From: Ceratopteris richardii
Lineage: Eukaryota > Streptophyta > Polypodiopsida > Polypodiales > Pteridaceae
DNA: 64,000 nucleotides
Assembly: GCA_020310875.1 (NCBI GenBank)
Contig: MU260073.1
Location: forward strand, 404,501 to 468,500
Direction: 5' to 3'
The number at the start of each line of letters is the position of its first letter. The stretch's first letter is position 1. Shown one piece after another: positions 42,652 through 55,500 of the stretch. The notes beneath the pieces were generated by a model. That model ran no database searches, was not told the origin of the DNA, and saw only the letters and a program-made list of their open reading frames with translations. Position numbers and translations under genes: made by a program.

Positions 42652-43530
42652 AAAACTCCCCCTCAAGCCTTCAACTTGAATCTATCATACCAATGCTTCT
42701 CTTGAATTTTAGTAGTTTTGTTCCTTCAAAGCCTTTTGTAAACACATATGCAAATTGATTATGCTCATTCTCATCCATATTTCCACATTTCCTTGTTTTC
42801 TTGGTTAATGCAAATTGCAAAACACTTCCCTATTGTAGATCATGTGTAATCCAATATCGATGTACCTTGTGATGTTTATGACTTATTTCCTACCGCTCCT
42901 TGGCATCATGGCTAAAATATTTTCATTTTGAAAGTGCTGTATGTGTTTAAAAAGTTACCTTGATTCTTCTTGTACCTTTGTTTGTTGTCTTTTGAGTAAT
43001 GTTCCCTTTCATAATGGATAATCTTACCAAAATCATAGCATTCTTTTTGTGTGTTCCTTTCCTTGAGGTCAACTTCCTATTGCTCTTGATTATCTAGTCC
43101 CCCTTTCTCCATAGCTTTCGCTTGAACCTTCGTATCATTGATTGATCTTTCCCTATGTTTTCCTTCTAGATTATTTCAACCTCTCTTTCCTTTGCCTTTA
43201 CTAGCGTAAAAGAATTGGGATTCATTGCCCTTTGAATGGCCTCCATTTAGGTTCATTCCCTTGGTTACCATGCTCAAAATATGCTAACAAGTCTCTCACA
43301 TATAGTGAGGTAGAGAATGTCCTCCATTTTCCATCATAGCTGAACCCATTTAGTGTACGAGCTACCAAATCATCATCCTTGATGGACTTGCCTATCAATC
43401 CTAAGGAATCTTTTTTTGTCAAAAGGATATAATAATTAATAAAGCTATTATAATCCTTCCATAATTTCTTCATCTCAATCTTGAGTTTAATCTTTCAATA
43501 GTTTTTGGAGGTGGAGTATAATCTATGGAA
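42652..43530 (-). pseudogene. Copia fragment: polypurine tract, RNase H end and gag piece
   Basis: On the minus strand a G-rich tract (GGCTTGAGGGGGA) borders an RNase H end (like KAFEGTKLLKFKRSIGM). After a gap, a gag segment at 43222-43473 reads SIKDDDLVARTLNGFSYDGK and WRTFSTSLYVRDLLAYFEHG, typical of copia UBN2 gag. Pol between them is mostly missing, so this is an internally deleted copy. The family is not one of A, D or E by eye. Confidence 0.55.
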
Positions 43531-44017
43531 ATCCTCTCACACCTTATTGGATGAGTTGAAGTCTCGCATAAGACTGATCATAATAGTATGTGGAGATAGG
43601 ATGCATATGACTCTTCTATTTCTTTCAATCCACTCTTTCAATTCCCTTGATTCCCCTTGAATTTCTGGATCTACATATTGAGGCCTAGGCTCAAATCCAC
43701 TAAATTGTCCCCATAGTCCCTTTCCCACGAGAAACGTGAAATTTCCAAGGATGGTGATTATCTTTCTTCGAATTCTCTATTCAAGTAACATAATTAGTTA
43801 TTGCTTAACCTTGTGTGCTTACAAATTTTTTCTTGAGTATGAAGGAATAGACAAATTAGTTCAAAATTATTTCCTTATTAGAGCTTCTTCCCTTGATATA
43901 TGTTGGGGCATTTGATTCTTTATTGAGACTACTTTGAATGTTAAAATAACCTCTTTTTGGAGAGCTTTTTTAGGTCCAAATGGTATATTTTTTGTTATAA
44001 TTCATGGAAAAATGGAA

Positions 44018-44413
44018 TGTTAAATGGATTTTAATGCCTTGAGGTTTTTAATTGTGTTTTGTGTTTTGATTTATCAAGTGAAGATTCATGAGGGTGTGAA
44101 CATGCATGGACTTATTCAAATATTTTTGGAGTTATTTAGAAGAATATTTAGAAGATATTTATTTTTAGAAGATAGTATTTTTAGTTATTTTTTGTAAAAA
44201 TAATAGATCGCTTTTGAAAGAAATGTTTTTGTAAAAATAGAGAATCACAATTTTTTAAATAAAGCAAAAGCATGCTTTTCCAAGCATCACCCTCATGTAT
44301 CTTCTATTCAGGATGTAATAAGAAATACGTATAGATACACATGCTCTGATAGACTCATCCATCAGAGTATCTGGGGGGGGATTGTACCCAATTTGGTGTC
44401 TAGTCTCTTGTCT
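44018..44413 (+). repeat. Chromovirus 3' region, copy 1
   Basis: About 395 bp repeated at 45109-45486 (TGTTAAATGGATTTTAATGC to GTCTAGTCTCTT). It ends in a G8 polypurine tract (about 44383-44390) followed by TTGTACCCAAT, the probable LTR start. Copies differ by scattered substitutions and a 17-bp insertion (ATATTTATTTTTAGAAG) here. Confidence 0.8.
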
Positions 44414-44501
44414 ACACTTCATGAAGTTCATGAGCACATTAAAAGGAGTCAAGAGTGTTACATGGGTAATGTTAATAAGAAATGAGTAGCTAAAGAATTT
44501 A

Positions 44502-44960
44502 ATGAACAAATTTGTATGGTTACAAATAATCGAAAGGCGTTTGAAAAATATTTCACAACATCCTAAGGTTAAACTTGCACCATATTATTATGGACCTTTT
44601 CGTATTATTCAAAAAATTAATGAGAATGCTTTTAAATTAGACATACCTTCTCATTGGAATATCCATAATTCTTTTCATATTAGTTTATTGAAGCAATTTA
44701 AAGGAACATTACCACTCACTCATATTTTAGTTGATCCTCCTTTACTTGAAGAGGATGTGGAAATTTTAGTTCCAGAGAAAATACTTGATTATGATGTTAC
44801 TACTACATGCACAGGTAACCAATATCATAGATATTTAGTTAAATATAAAAATCATTCATTTGAAGAATCTCAATGGATTCATAAAACATCACTAACTCCA
44901 CATTATGATCATTTGATTTCTACTTATCATTCACAATCAAATAAAATTCCAATTTTCTAG
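44502..44960 (+). CDS. Chromovirus integrase C-terminus with chromodomain (fragment)
   Basis: ATG at 44502, 152 codons, uninterrupted. Residues 22-64 hold the integrase C-terminal barrel (YYGPFRIIQKINENAFKLDI, IHNSFHISLLK). Residues 90-128 hold a chromodomain: PEKILDYD, then YLVKYKNHSFEESQWI. In chromoviruses this tail directs integration towards modified histones in heterochromatin. All other pol parts are missing. It is enclosed by the two copies of the 3' region, so it is probably a deletion or duplication product, not an expressed gene. Confidence 0.82.
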   Translation: MNKFVWLQIIERRLKNISQHPKVKLAPYYYGPFRIIQKINENAFKLDIPSHWNIHNSFHISLLKQFKGTLPLTHILVDPPLLEEDVEILVPEKILDYDVTTTCTGNQYHRYLVKYKNHSFEESQWIHKTSLTPHYDHLISTYHSQSNKIPIF

Positions 44961-45108
44961 TTCCATTCATGTGTTTTTACATGGAACATGCTTATGATTA
45001 TTCAGTGATGGGACATGTGACTAGCCATCCATGTCTATTTTATTATTATCAAGTGAGGTCAGTTGCTCATCAATTGGGAGGCATGTTTTACTTTATGGAA
45101 TAATATGA

Positions 45109-45486
45109 TGTTAAATGGATTTTAATGCCTTGAGGTTTTTAATGTGTTTTGTGTTTTGATTTAGCAGGTTAAGATTCATGAGGGTGTGAATACACACGGA
45201 CTTATTCAAATATTTTTGGAGCAATTTAGAAGAATATTTAGAAGATAGTATTTTTAGTTATTTTTTGTAAAAGTAATAGATCGCTTTAGAAAACGATGTT
45301 TTTGTAAAAATAGAAAATCACAATTTTGTAAATAAAGGAAAAGCACGCTTTTTGAAGCGCCACCCTCATGTATCTTCTATTCAAGATGTAATAAGAAATA
45401 CCTACAAATACACATGCTCTAATAGACTCATCCATCAGAGTATGTGGGGGGAGATTGTAACCAATCTAGTGTCTAGTCTCTTATCT
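45109..45486 (+). repeat. Chromovirus 3' region, copy 2
   Basis: Direct repeat of 44018-44413, offset 1091 bp. The polypurine tract GTGGGGGGAG is at about 45444-45453, then TTGTAACCAATC, the likely start of the 3' LTR, which fades after 45486. Confidence 0.8.
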
Positions 45487-45589
45487 CTTTCTATTCTTTG
45501 AGTACTTTTTGTCTGATTTCATTTCCGTACTATCCTCTACATATGTGCATCTATGGGATGCGAAGGTCAACATTTTTCCTCCTCCAAGA

Positions 45590-45960
45590 GTGTCAAATGC
45601 TTAAAAATTCTCTAATACCATAGCTTGTGATGAGTACTTTTACTCCTAAAAATCCAATTGGTCTATCCATATGCCTAGCGGATGATTTCAATTTTATATA
45701 TGTAGGATAAAATGTAGGATTTTCCACCTTTTCCATATGGATTTAGTCACTATTTCTAGTGTTTCTCTGCTATCTAAAATAGTTTTTGTTGTGTGCCTAT
45801 TGAATGAAATAGCTAGGCATATATTGCTCCCATCTCCTTCACTATATTCACCTACCTTTTCCATTGGAACATGTCTTGTTCTCAAACTATCCACAATAGT
45901 TTTGGTATCTAGATTTTTTATTTGAGAAATGTTTAGGTCCACAAACTTGTCCGGTTATTT
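45590..45960 (-). pseudogene. Gypsy protease relic
   Basis: Minus-strand reading KTILDSRETLEIVTKSIWKR keeps the outline of a gypsy protease (LDSG...IVTKSIW) with the second active-site Gly lost, followed by DRPIGFLGVKVLITSYGI in another frame. Frame breaks and stops throughout. The rest of the element is not visible; 45961-46480 shows nothing further that I recognise. Confidence 0.45.
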
Positions 45961-46576
45961 CCATAAATTTAGCTTTATTCACAAAGTTCTTCTAATGTCA
46001 AGTTTCATGTCATCTTAGTTTTCTTTAATACTTGTATTTTGAGTGTGCTACATTTGTGTTTGGTTAAGGGAAATCTTATGAAGGTGGATTTCTTGACTAT
46101 GGATAGGCTCTTATATCCTCATGTATCATGTGATTAATCTTGTAAGATTTTATCCCCATTCTCTACAATACCAATCAATGATGAACTTTCACTCATTGGG
46201 TACTTTAAAAAACTGAATAGTTCTTAGATTATTTGATTTCTTCCATTGGAGGTCCTTAATTTTTCTCTTTTTCTTTTTTCCATCTATCCTCTTCCACTTG
46301 AATCCATAAGTATTCTGGCCATTTGTCTTCCACTTCAAGAACTATAGAGCTTATATGTACATCAACAACTATGGGATGTTTTTCTTAAGGGTCGGACTCA
46401 TCTTAGGAATTAAGTACCACTAGTGTCCTATTTATTCTAATTTTGCATGTCTTTGGATAGGTTTAAAAGATGATTTTGTAATTCATTTACCCACATTAAT
46501 TTAGTAATGTCCTTTTTAATTACTACTCTCTGGGATTTTTCTCTAAGGAGGCTAGTTAGCTATTATAGAACAACCT

Positions 46577-47391
46577 ATGGCCTGTATTTGGCATGGTCAT
46601 TTGGGCCATATATCTCATAGTGGAATGGAAAATCTTTCTCATTCTGCCTACTTACCTAAGTCATCTTTCTCTAATTTTTCATTTTGTGAGCATTGTCAAT
46701 ATGGAAAGCAAACCAAAAATGTGCATAGAACGCACATTGACTCTTCATTCCACCTTTAGATCTCATTCATACAGATGTGTGTGGTCCTATGCCCACAAGG
46801 TCATTAGGTGTTTCTCTTTACTTTGTCAGTTGCATAGATGGTGATACTAGAAAAGTTTGGATATATCCTATCAAATCAAAGGATGAGGTATTCCCTACTT
46901 TTAGAAAATGGATTGCTTCAATTGAGATTGAGAAAGGAACTAACCTCAAAGCTTTATGTTCAGGTATTGGGGGTGAGTATACCTCACATGAATTCAACAT
47001 TTTCTACCAGTCTAGAGGAATTTGTAGAGAGTTTATAGCTCCTTATATCACAATACAAAATGGTGTAGCTAAAAGGATGAATAGAACTATTCAGGATATG
47101 GGAGTTTCTATGTTGCATCATGCAAACCTTTCATAAGGCGTTTGGGCAAAAGTAGTATTTACTGCAGTTCATATGATTAACCTTTCACCTAGTACTGCCA
47201 AAGGTCTAAAAGTGGCACAAGAGTTATGGACAAGGAAGCCACCATATTATGATCATCTTTCATTTTTGGGTGTGAAGCATAAGTTCATATACCCAAGAAT
47301 CTTAGACAAAAGTTGGACCATAAGTCAAGAAATGCATTTTTCTTGGATATGGTCAAGAAGGACAATTTGGATATTGCTTATGGGATCTTGA
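46577..47391 (+). pseudogene. Copia E integrase
   Basis: WHGHLGHISHSGMENL and CEHCQYGKQT form the HHCC zinc domain. After one stop, IHTDVCGPMP, the SCIDGDTRKVWIYPI block (second Asp) and GIGGEYTSHEF supply the DDE core, with an NGVAKRMNRT motif. A TAA near 47135 and shifts break the tail. 47402-47590 continues the acidic linker to RT. Confidence 0.8.
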
Positions 47392-47593
47392 AATGCGATG
47401 AGTGATCAGAAGCAATGATGTCATTTTAAATGAGTCTAAGATGCATAAACAACCCATTAAGGAGGTTGAAGTGAGGAGAGTGGTGTTTGAGGATAGTAGT
47501 CCTCTAGTTAGCATGCATAAAAATGTTGCACATAGGGATATTCAAGAGAATGTCCAATCAGATCAGTTTGCAAATGATCGTGTTCATTAAGCA

Positions 47594-48142
47594 TTGAGAT
47601 GCTCTACATGTGTCTCACATCCACGTGATAGATATGTTCCATGTTTAGATTTTGTTATGTTAACAAATGTTGGTGAGCCTTTTTGCTACAAAGAGGCTAT
47701 GCAGATAGTGGATCATGTCAAGTGGGAGCCTGCCATGAAGAGTGAGTTGGATTCTATTCACAAGAATGATACTTGGGATTTAGTACCTTTGCCAATGGGT
47801 AGGAAAGCTTTACCATGTAAATGGGTATATAAACTAAAATTCACATCAGATAGTGCTTCTCCAAAGTATAAACCACGACTTCTTGTAGAGGGTTTCAAGC
47901 AACAACATGGTGTTGATTTCAAGGAAATCTTCTCTCCAGTGGTCAAGATGACTACCTTGCAAATGTTGCTTGGATTCACTGCAATGGAGGACTTAGAGCT
48001 AGTCCAAATGGATGTGAAAACCACTTTCTTGCATGGAGATCTTACAGATGAGATCTATATGGAACAACGAGAGGGTTATGTAGTTCTTGGAAAAGAAAAT
48101 CTAGTTTGTAAGCTTAAGAAGAGCTTATATGGACTCAAATAG
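47594..48142 (+). CDS. Copia E reverse transcriptase, N-terminal half
   Basis: 182 codons: KWEPAMKSELDSIHKNDTWD, LPCKWVYKLKFTSDS, GVDFKEIFSPVVKMTTL, LVQMDVKTTFLHGDLTDEI (first catalytic Asp) and VCKLKKSLYGLK, ended by a TAG where Gln is usual. The rest of RT follows in the next entry. Confidence 0.87.
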   Translation: MRCSTCVSHPRDRYVPCLDFVMLTNVGEPFCYKEAMQIVDHVKWEPAMKSELDSIHKNDTWDLVPLPMGRKALPCKWVYKLKFTSDSASPKYKPRLLVEGFKQQHGVDFKEIFSPVVKMTTLQMLLGFTAMEDLELVQMDVKTTFLHGDLTDEIYMEQREGYVVLGKENLVCKLKKSLYGLK

Positions 48143-49225
48143 TCCCCTAGACAATGGTACCAAAAGTTTGATTTTTTCTGAATTTAAGGCTATTCTCAAA
48201 GCAAGGAGGATCATTTTCTCTACACAAAGAGATGCTTAGATGGCAGCTTGATATGCTTGATAGTTTATGTCGATGATATGTTGATTGCTGGGAAGTCTTC
48301 TTATGACTTGTCAATTCTCAAAAAGAAGTTGAGTTAGACATTTGATATGAAGGATTTCGGGGATGCTAAACATATGCTTGGCATGCACATTACTCATGAT
48401 AGGAGTAAAAAATGCATATACTTGTCTCAAAGTGAGTACATATTCAAAGTAGTTCATATGTTCAATTTGCAAGGTGGAAAGGCATTGAATACACCTTTAC
48501 CCACATATGTGAAATTGAGCAAGGATGATTTCCCCAAATCAGATGAGACCAAAGAATTCATGACCAAAAGTCTTTATGAGTCTGCTATTGGTAGTCTGAT
48601 GTATGCTATGGTAGCTATGAGACCATACATTGCATTTGTAGTGGGAGTTGTGATCAGATATATGTCTAATCCTGGCAAGCAACATTAGGAAGCAGTCAAG
48701 ATGATTTTGAGATATCTGAGTGGCACTAAGGACAAGTGTCTATCCTTAGGTAGAGGGAAAGCATCCGTTATTGGTTATAGAGATTCTGACTATGCTGGTT
48801 GTGTAGACAATTGCAAGTCTACATCAAGGTACATTTTTCATTTTGCTAGAGGTGCTATCTCTTGGAGATCTCATCTTAAAGAATGTATAGTTGTTTCCAC
48901 CACAGAAGCAAAGTATTTTACAACAAGTGATGCATGTAAGGAAGGATTGTGGCTTTCTCATCTTGCTTGTAATATGGGTCTACCTCATCATATACCTTGT
49001 TTTCTTAGTGATAGTTAGAGTGCCATTGCTTTGGCTAAGAATCTGGTCTACCATGCAGAGAACAAGCACATTGAAGTGAGGTATCACTTCATTAGAGATT
49101 CCTTAGCCACTAAGCACATTATTCTTGAGAAGGTTCATACTCAAGATAATGCGGTAGATGCTTTGACTAAAGCTTTACCACAGGATAGCTTTCGACACTA
49201 TCGTCACTTGATGGGGGTTACTTGA
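48143..49225 (+). pseudogene. Copia E RT C-terminal half and RNase H
   Basis: YVDD box at 48266-48277 (LIVYVDDMLIAGKSS), then KDFGDAKHMLGMHITHDRS, TPLPTYVKLSKDD, ESAIGSLMYAMVAMRPYIAF, RYLSGTKDK, YRDSDYAGCVDN, ISWRSHLKECIV, STTEAKYFT, ENKHIEVRYHFIRD and ALTKALPQDSFRHYRHLMGV. Four or so stops (for example near 48335, 48686 and 49016) break it, mostly without frame change. Confidence 0.86.
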
Positions 49226-49378
49226 TTCATGATCTTAGACAGGCACTTGTAGACTGTGTAACATGCCCATCAGGTGGGAGGTATAGTTTGTATCCTTACA
49301 CTCAGGTATTCTTTATCATTCTTCATTTTTCTCCCATAGTTACTTTGGCCATGTTGGCCTTTAATGGGAGATTATTAT

Positions 49379-49500
49379 TGTTAGTGTCCATGTGAAAGGC
49401 CAAATGGCTAGCGGACATTTTTGTATATGTTCTTTAATGAAGATATAGTGGCATGGTTAGCTACAAATTGCATGTTTGACCTCATTTCACCTAAGAATTC
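49379..49500 (+). repeat. Copia E 3' LTR, start only
   Basis: TGTTAGTGTCCATGTG follows the polypurine tract. The right-hand limit is unknown; LTR-like sequence may reach about 49720. No TSD can be checked. Confidence 0.5.
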
Positions 49501-52500
49501 TCAGTTTGTGCTACCTATGTACTATGTTTTCTGTGTATTTTGTAGCCTCTGTGTAGAGTAATGTGTGTAGTAGCTGGAGCTCAGTTTTCTACTCCAAGGA
49601 TATCGTCATGGCGCTCTCGAGAAGGAGAGCACACTGTGCTGCATCATCATCAAAATACTTCATTGAATGCATGGAATCTCTTTGGATTCACCTTTATCAT
49701 TACTAGAATTGAGGGTTATGACTGCTTTAACTTTTTCATGCATATGCCCTCATTCAAGTGAAACTAGATAAATTGTGCAATCTTGGTCTTCCAGTGGTGA
49801 ACCTGGTATCTGAGTATGGGGAAGCTAGCAATGGTCAAGTTATTAGGGTCCTCAAGCCCAAAGACTTTGCAATTCAATTCATCCAAAGAAACAAAAATCA
49901 CCAAGAAATAATGATTTTGGAGCTACATTATTTTCCTAAAATCCCCATTAGAGGGTCCTTCTTGTTCAAATTTTAATGGCACATGATGTAGGTCTAGATA
50001 CGGTACCACTTTTTCCCTCTCAAAATCAATTTCTCTACTATATGACTCTTGGAATATATGACTCATGTGTGCATTTTTTGTTTCAATTTACAAGATATGA
50101 CTTTTAAGGAGTGTCACTATCCTAATGTTATACTCGACCTTAAGTGCATGTATAATGAATTTTCCACAATTATAAAACCATCAGGTTAGGGTTCTGCCTT
50201 GTTCTGTATAAGACAAAATAAAAAATTTCAAACCATAAGATAGTTATTTTCTTCAACTCACATGCGTCACATCAAATATACATAGTGCTCTTTCAAAATC
50301 CAAAAAATCCAAGACAAACACTTTAGATTATTACGTGCAAACTTACTCAATAATTTCAAAACTTCATGATCATTTTTGTAGGGTTTTGTCCAACCATTTA
50401 ATTTTTTTACCATTTGTGGGGATAGATTAGATATTCTATTCCACAATTCAAACAAGAATTTACTCATGATCTTCGTGTAACTCAAATTTAAGACTAAAAT
50501 CAAATGTATCTCAAAATCAAGGTTACATATAACATCTTGGGAACAACTTTCTTCAACAAGGATTGGTGTCATTTGGATAGAAAAGTGGTATTTAGACACT
50601 AACGAGGAGGCAAAATGAGTAGACAAAACCACTTTCATCAAAGTCCACTTACAAAATGTCAACTTTAGGGTCAAAAAGGGCTTTTCTAGGTGATTCACTA
50701 GATCAGTTTATGGAGATTTTGAAATATGAACATCCTTATACTTTCTTATTTCAACTAATGGGCTAGAATTTTCACAATCCATAAAAGAAATATCAATCTT
50801 GTTGGGCAATTACAATATCTAGAACTCCAAAAGTGCTTGATGGTCAAGGATAATGAAAAAGTCCCCAAATTGAGATGAAATTAGGTGATCCAAGGGGATC
50901 CACACAATTCTTTGAGCAGTCAAATGTCAACCCTTGCTTCAACTCACTTTCTAGGACAATATTGAGGTCAAGGTCTCAATGTATTTCCAATGGATTAAAT
51001 GATGGCTTGGGGTGGAAGTTCAAAATGATTTTCTATGTGTGGAGCTTAGTGCGTAATTCCTAATTGTCAAATGGATTGACAAGCCAAGCTATGATTGATT
51101 TCAGTGTCTTATACAACTATGAATTCAAATTATTGCTCTTTAATTCCATTGAGGAAAGTGCTTGGGACTTATCAAGATCCTTGAAAGACCTTTTTGGGTA
51201 GTGATTCAGTAACCTAAAGAATATCTTTACATCCTTCAAGGCCAAGCAAAAGAATATGGCAGTAGTGTTCTATGCAATCATGGATTATAGACCATGTCCT
51301 AATGAAGATCCGATAAAGCCAACTAAATTTGAAATCATTCTTGAATTAAAAATATTCTTAACTATGTGGCTTGTGAACATGGATTCTACGGACCAAGTAC
51401 AAGTCTACCTTGTGATAGACCCCAAGAGATTCCTTTCAACAACTATATTAAACTTTATAGTGTTTTTGAATGATTACTAAAGTACTCAATTCAGTTCTAA
51501 ACTTTCTTCATTGATTGAGGAGCAAAAGGATATGCGATTGAAAGAGAAATCTTACCTTCTTCATGTGATTATTCAATTATCTTGATGTCAAATGTGCTCC
51601 TAAGATGATCCTCACCAAATCTTTGGAATTAATCCTTTTATGCCCTTTAGAGTTGGACCTCGAACCCTCATATTAAAGTGGTGAGAGACATGATAAGATG
51701 ACAAACACTTTTTATATCACAATGAAATGTTGAGACTCTTTTGACCGATCCCATTAACCACTAGTCACAAAGAATTTTTATGCACTTAATCTTACCTTCT
51801 ATAAATCTCGCTTCTTGATGATTCCAAGAGTTCCACCAAGATTTGGATGACCATCTCCCATGATCCACTACCCTAGTCCTTGTTCCCACATTCCTCAATG
51901 CTAAAAATATTGTATCGGGCTTCCCTAGATACCTTCACCCCACCCCATAGAGGGCACTATTATGCTCATTCCTATCCAACTTTGCCTACAATATATCCTA
52001 TCAGTTCTCCACAATGCGTATGAACTACTACCTTCCACTGATATAGTTTTGCACACTTTGCGAATTGCTCTCACCTTGTTCACACACAAATTTGCATGCA
52101 ACTCCACTCTCTCAAATCTCTATTCCTTGCTTTACATACTCTTGCAAGGGAAACATCATGCATATGTTCTTTTTGAAATCCGTTAGATTTTGATTAGACA
52201 CCCCAATCTCACATGTGCCTATGGGATGATTGATCTTCAAATTACAATCAATTCCCACAAGAATGTTCCCATCAACCTTGGCTTACGAACCCACAATTAT
52301 GATTTTCCTACTCTACAAATTTTTTACCAATATTTTGATATGTTCTCTTGTACCTTCAAAACAAATTATCTTCCACATGCCCTTCTTTGGCTTGAAGCAG
52401 TTATTATACCATACTTACCTTAGCTCTATTGATAATTTTATGTTTTTCCCAAGGCCATAAACACAAAAATCAACTTATTGAAAGTTTTCTACAAGCCACA

Positions 52501-55500
52501 AATCACATACAACCCTTCTCTGACCCAAGAAACAAAGACAAAAAAGTGATTAAAATATGTTCAAATTCTTCTAATCTATTATAAGAATTATCTACTCTAA
52601 CCCTAAGGATAAGGCCTCATACTTTCTTCCTATCAACATCTACACGCTCTATGAGAAGTTTAAAGTGAAAAATATTTTAAGTTAAAGAGTGTTAACACAT
52701 AGTTTTATTTTTTAACCACTTATAAACAAACATACAAGTAGAAATAGTGTTCAAACAAGTGCATATGGTGTTTACAATGATTTAAGCAAGCGATCAATCT
52801 ATAGATTGAGGTTGGTATACACTCAAAATTCAGTCACAACCATAATAAAAACATGGAGACACTCATGAAATCTCAAGAAGGAAAAGAGCATGAATTTTGG
52901 GACAAGAATCGTTCTATTGATCTTTCTAAATGACTCCAAAAGTCATCCAGAATGAAGGAGATGAATTCTTTTGTAGTGTCCTCTGTTATCTACAAGATTC
53001 TACATGGATATATAATGGTAAAAATGCAAAAGACATGTATTTAAGGAGATCCTCTTAGTTGTTTTTTGAGATTGAAACTAACTAAGATTACATTAAATAA
53101 TTTTCTTGGTCCAAATTAGAGATTAAAAAAATTGCAAACTTCTCCTTGCATGCCTTCAATAATGCTTTGATGATTGGTAAATGCTCCCTATCAGTCTTTC
53201 AATTTTCTTTTGATCTATATGGGTTGTTAGCACAACATGAATTCCATGTTTGTCAAAAAAGTATTGTGCATATAGCTTGCCCTTATTAGCTAGAATTTTT
53301 TACACATATTCATATCAAAAATAGATTTCTTCTAAAATAAATTCGCATACATTTAAATTTATCTTATTTTGAGATGATTTTCCTTTGAAAAAATAAGTTA
53401 GATCCTCTCTATACATAAAAATAGATATTATTTGTGACATTTCTAAAGCATTGTAACTAAATAAAGAACCCACTTATAATGCATACATAGTGAGTAGGTG
53501 GCACATAGCTCATCTTGATGCTTCACAAGTGAATGCATATGAAATATTTTACACGAAGAAATAAATATATACACATGCATCCATCAACACTACAACCTAA
53601 TTTTGTCATATGTTCTAGTAAAGCCTTTATGTATTGTCCATGAAGTGTCATGCACATCATACATAACATTTATATGATTTTTTATTATTCCAACAAATCA
53701 ATGAGGAACAATATAACCTTTCCTAGGTCATCTCTAGAGTAAACCATTACTCAAAAAGAAATTATGTGACTTATAAAATTTTATTAAGCTCTTTCTTTGT
53801 ACATGCTTGACATTGAAACAAAGAGCACAAATACCTACCAATACACAAGCATTCAATTTCACACTAATTTTCATTAAAAAATCTTCTATTAAAGTATTTA
53901 GAGTATTTATCAGCCCATCCCAATCTATCTTCATATCATCAAATGGAGCCTTGGCTAACATATTGGTAGTTGGATTAGATTTACTATGATTTTCCATAAA
54001 TTCTCTATTAAAAGAGTTAATATACACAATCCACCAAATCAAGAGTTCCATAATCAATACCAAGAGTTAAACAATTTGTAATCATACCTAGAAGTGGGAG
54101 GCAATTAGACTCCTAATACATTTGCATCCATAAAATATTCTTTATCATCTTTTAAGGTTTCCATAAGGATTAGTAATTCTTGTATGATTTGTGGATAATC
54201 TCTCAAATCTTTATTAAGCACATTTTTACCAAAGCAGATCACATATCATCTTCCCTCCTATTCATTTTTGTTAATTTCCTAGACAACACGTATAGAATTC
54301 ATATCTACAATTAAGTAAATATGGTTAACATTATAGTAATAAACCTTTCTCAATATTGAAGCCTCCATCAACATGCATTTTTTCTTCCTCATAGCCCTTT
54401 AATACTCTTCATGCCACACAAAATTTTGATCCTTTCTTAAAAGCTAGTAAAGATTATCTTTAGTATGAGAAAAGTGTACAATTCAAATGGACTACAAAAT
54501 ATGAGCTCCAAGAACTCATTTAACTTGCATAATAAATCTTAAAATAATAAATATTCTACCATTGGTGGATAATGTTTACATCCATAAAACACTCAAATAC
54601 ATCCAACAATCAAGACATCAATCATGCCAGTAATAGACTTCTCTATTGAAAGTTCCAAATTTAATTCTTCTAATCTTGTTAAAACTTTTTCACAATAAAA
54701 AAAATATGATTAATCATAAAATTAGGTCATACGTTCTCATACATGCTTTCATGACCATCCCAGTAAGAACAACACCTATTTGCCATATCATCTAGAAATT
54801 GCAAAGTGGCATGAGTAATAAGACCATGTAAAATAGGATTCATTGCATTCATCATATGTGTAAAATAGTTTGTTGCCATGCCTTGAGGTGCACATTCATA
54901 CAAGTCCACAAGTCCCAAAGTTTTTTCCATAATCGTACTATCCTACTTACCTAAAGTTCATTGGAGTTAATTATACCCAAAATACAAGTATCTTGAAGAG
55001 TAAATTGTCCTATCTACAAAAGCGTTTGTAAATTTGTCTACTGTTTGCCTCACTTATTGGTTGTAATCACGTATAAACCTCGACTTAATATGTTTATTTG
55101 ATACAATAAACTAGTTTTTAAAATATAGATTAGAAATTTTATATAGAATTTTCATATGTATTCTTTCATTAAGAGGTCTAATAAACTCAAGAAGGTGAAC
55201 TTGGGGATTGGGATTGAGAAAAGTTCAAGGAAACGTATGAAAAGTTCAAGGAAACGTATGAAAAGTTCAAGGAAACTTATGATACATTGAAAATAACCAT
55301 CTCTCTTGGAATAAATGAAACAATTTTTCCAATGATTTGATTTGAACCTCTTTTTAATTCAAAAAAATATTACTCAATTGAATCTTAAAAAAAGACCATT
55401 TTTTTTGTTATCGGCCTCACATGCCTTCATGCATCTTATCATCATTTCTTGCTAGCATTGTTAAAGAAATCAGTTTAATGTTTCTCTCTATAATATTATA

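Larger units (their letters stand above)
46500..49500 (+). mobile_element. Ty1/copia element E, 5'-truncated
   Basis: Starts in the GAG-pre-integrase domain and runs through integrase, RT and RNase H to a polypurine tract (AATGGGAGATT, about 49363-49373) and an LTR start TGTTAGTGTCC at 49379. The LTR end is not definable without a partner. Different in sequence from families A and D. Moderately decayed. Confidence 0.83.

Noticed and set aside
50267-50698. 143-codon minus-strand open frame as a gene
   Set aside because: No start context, domain or compositional signal; expected by chance in AT-rich DNA of this length.
53734-54930. Possible DNA-transposon relic on the minus strand
   Set aside because: Short open frames with no recognisable catalytic motif, terminal inverted repeat or TSD.
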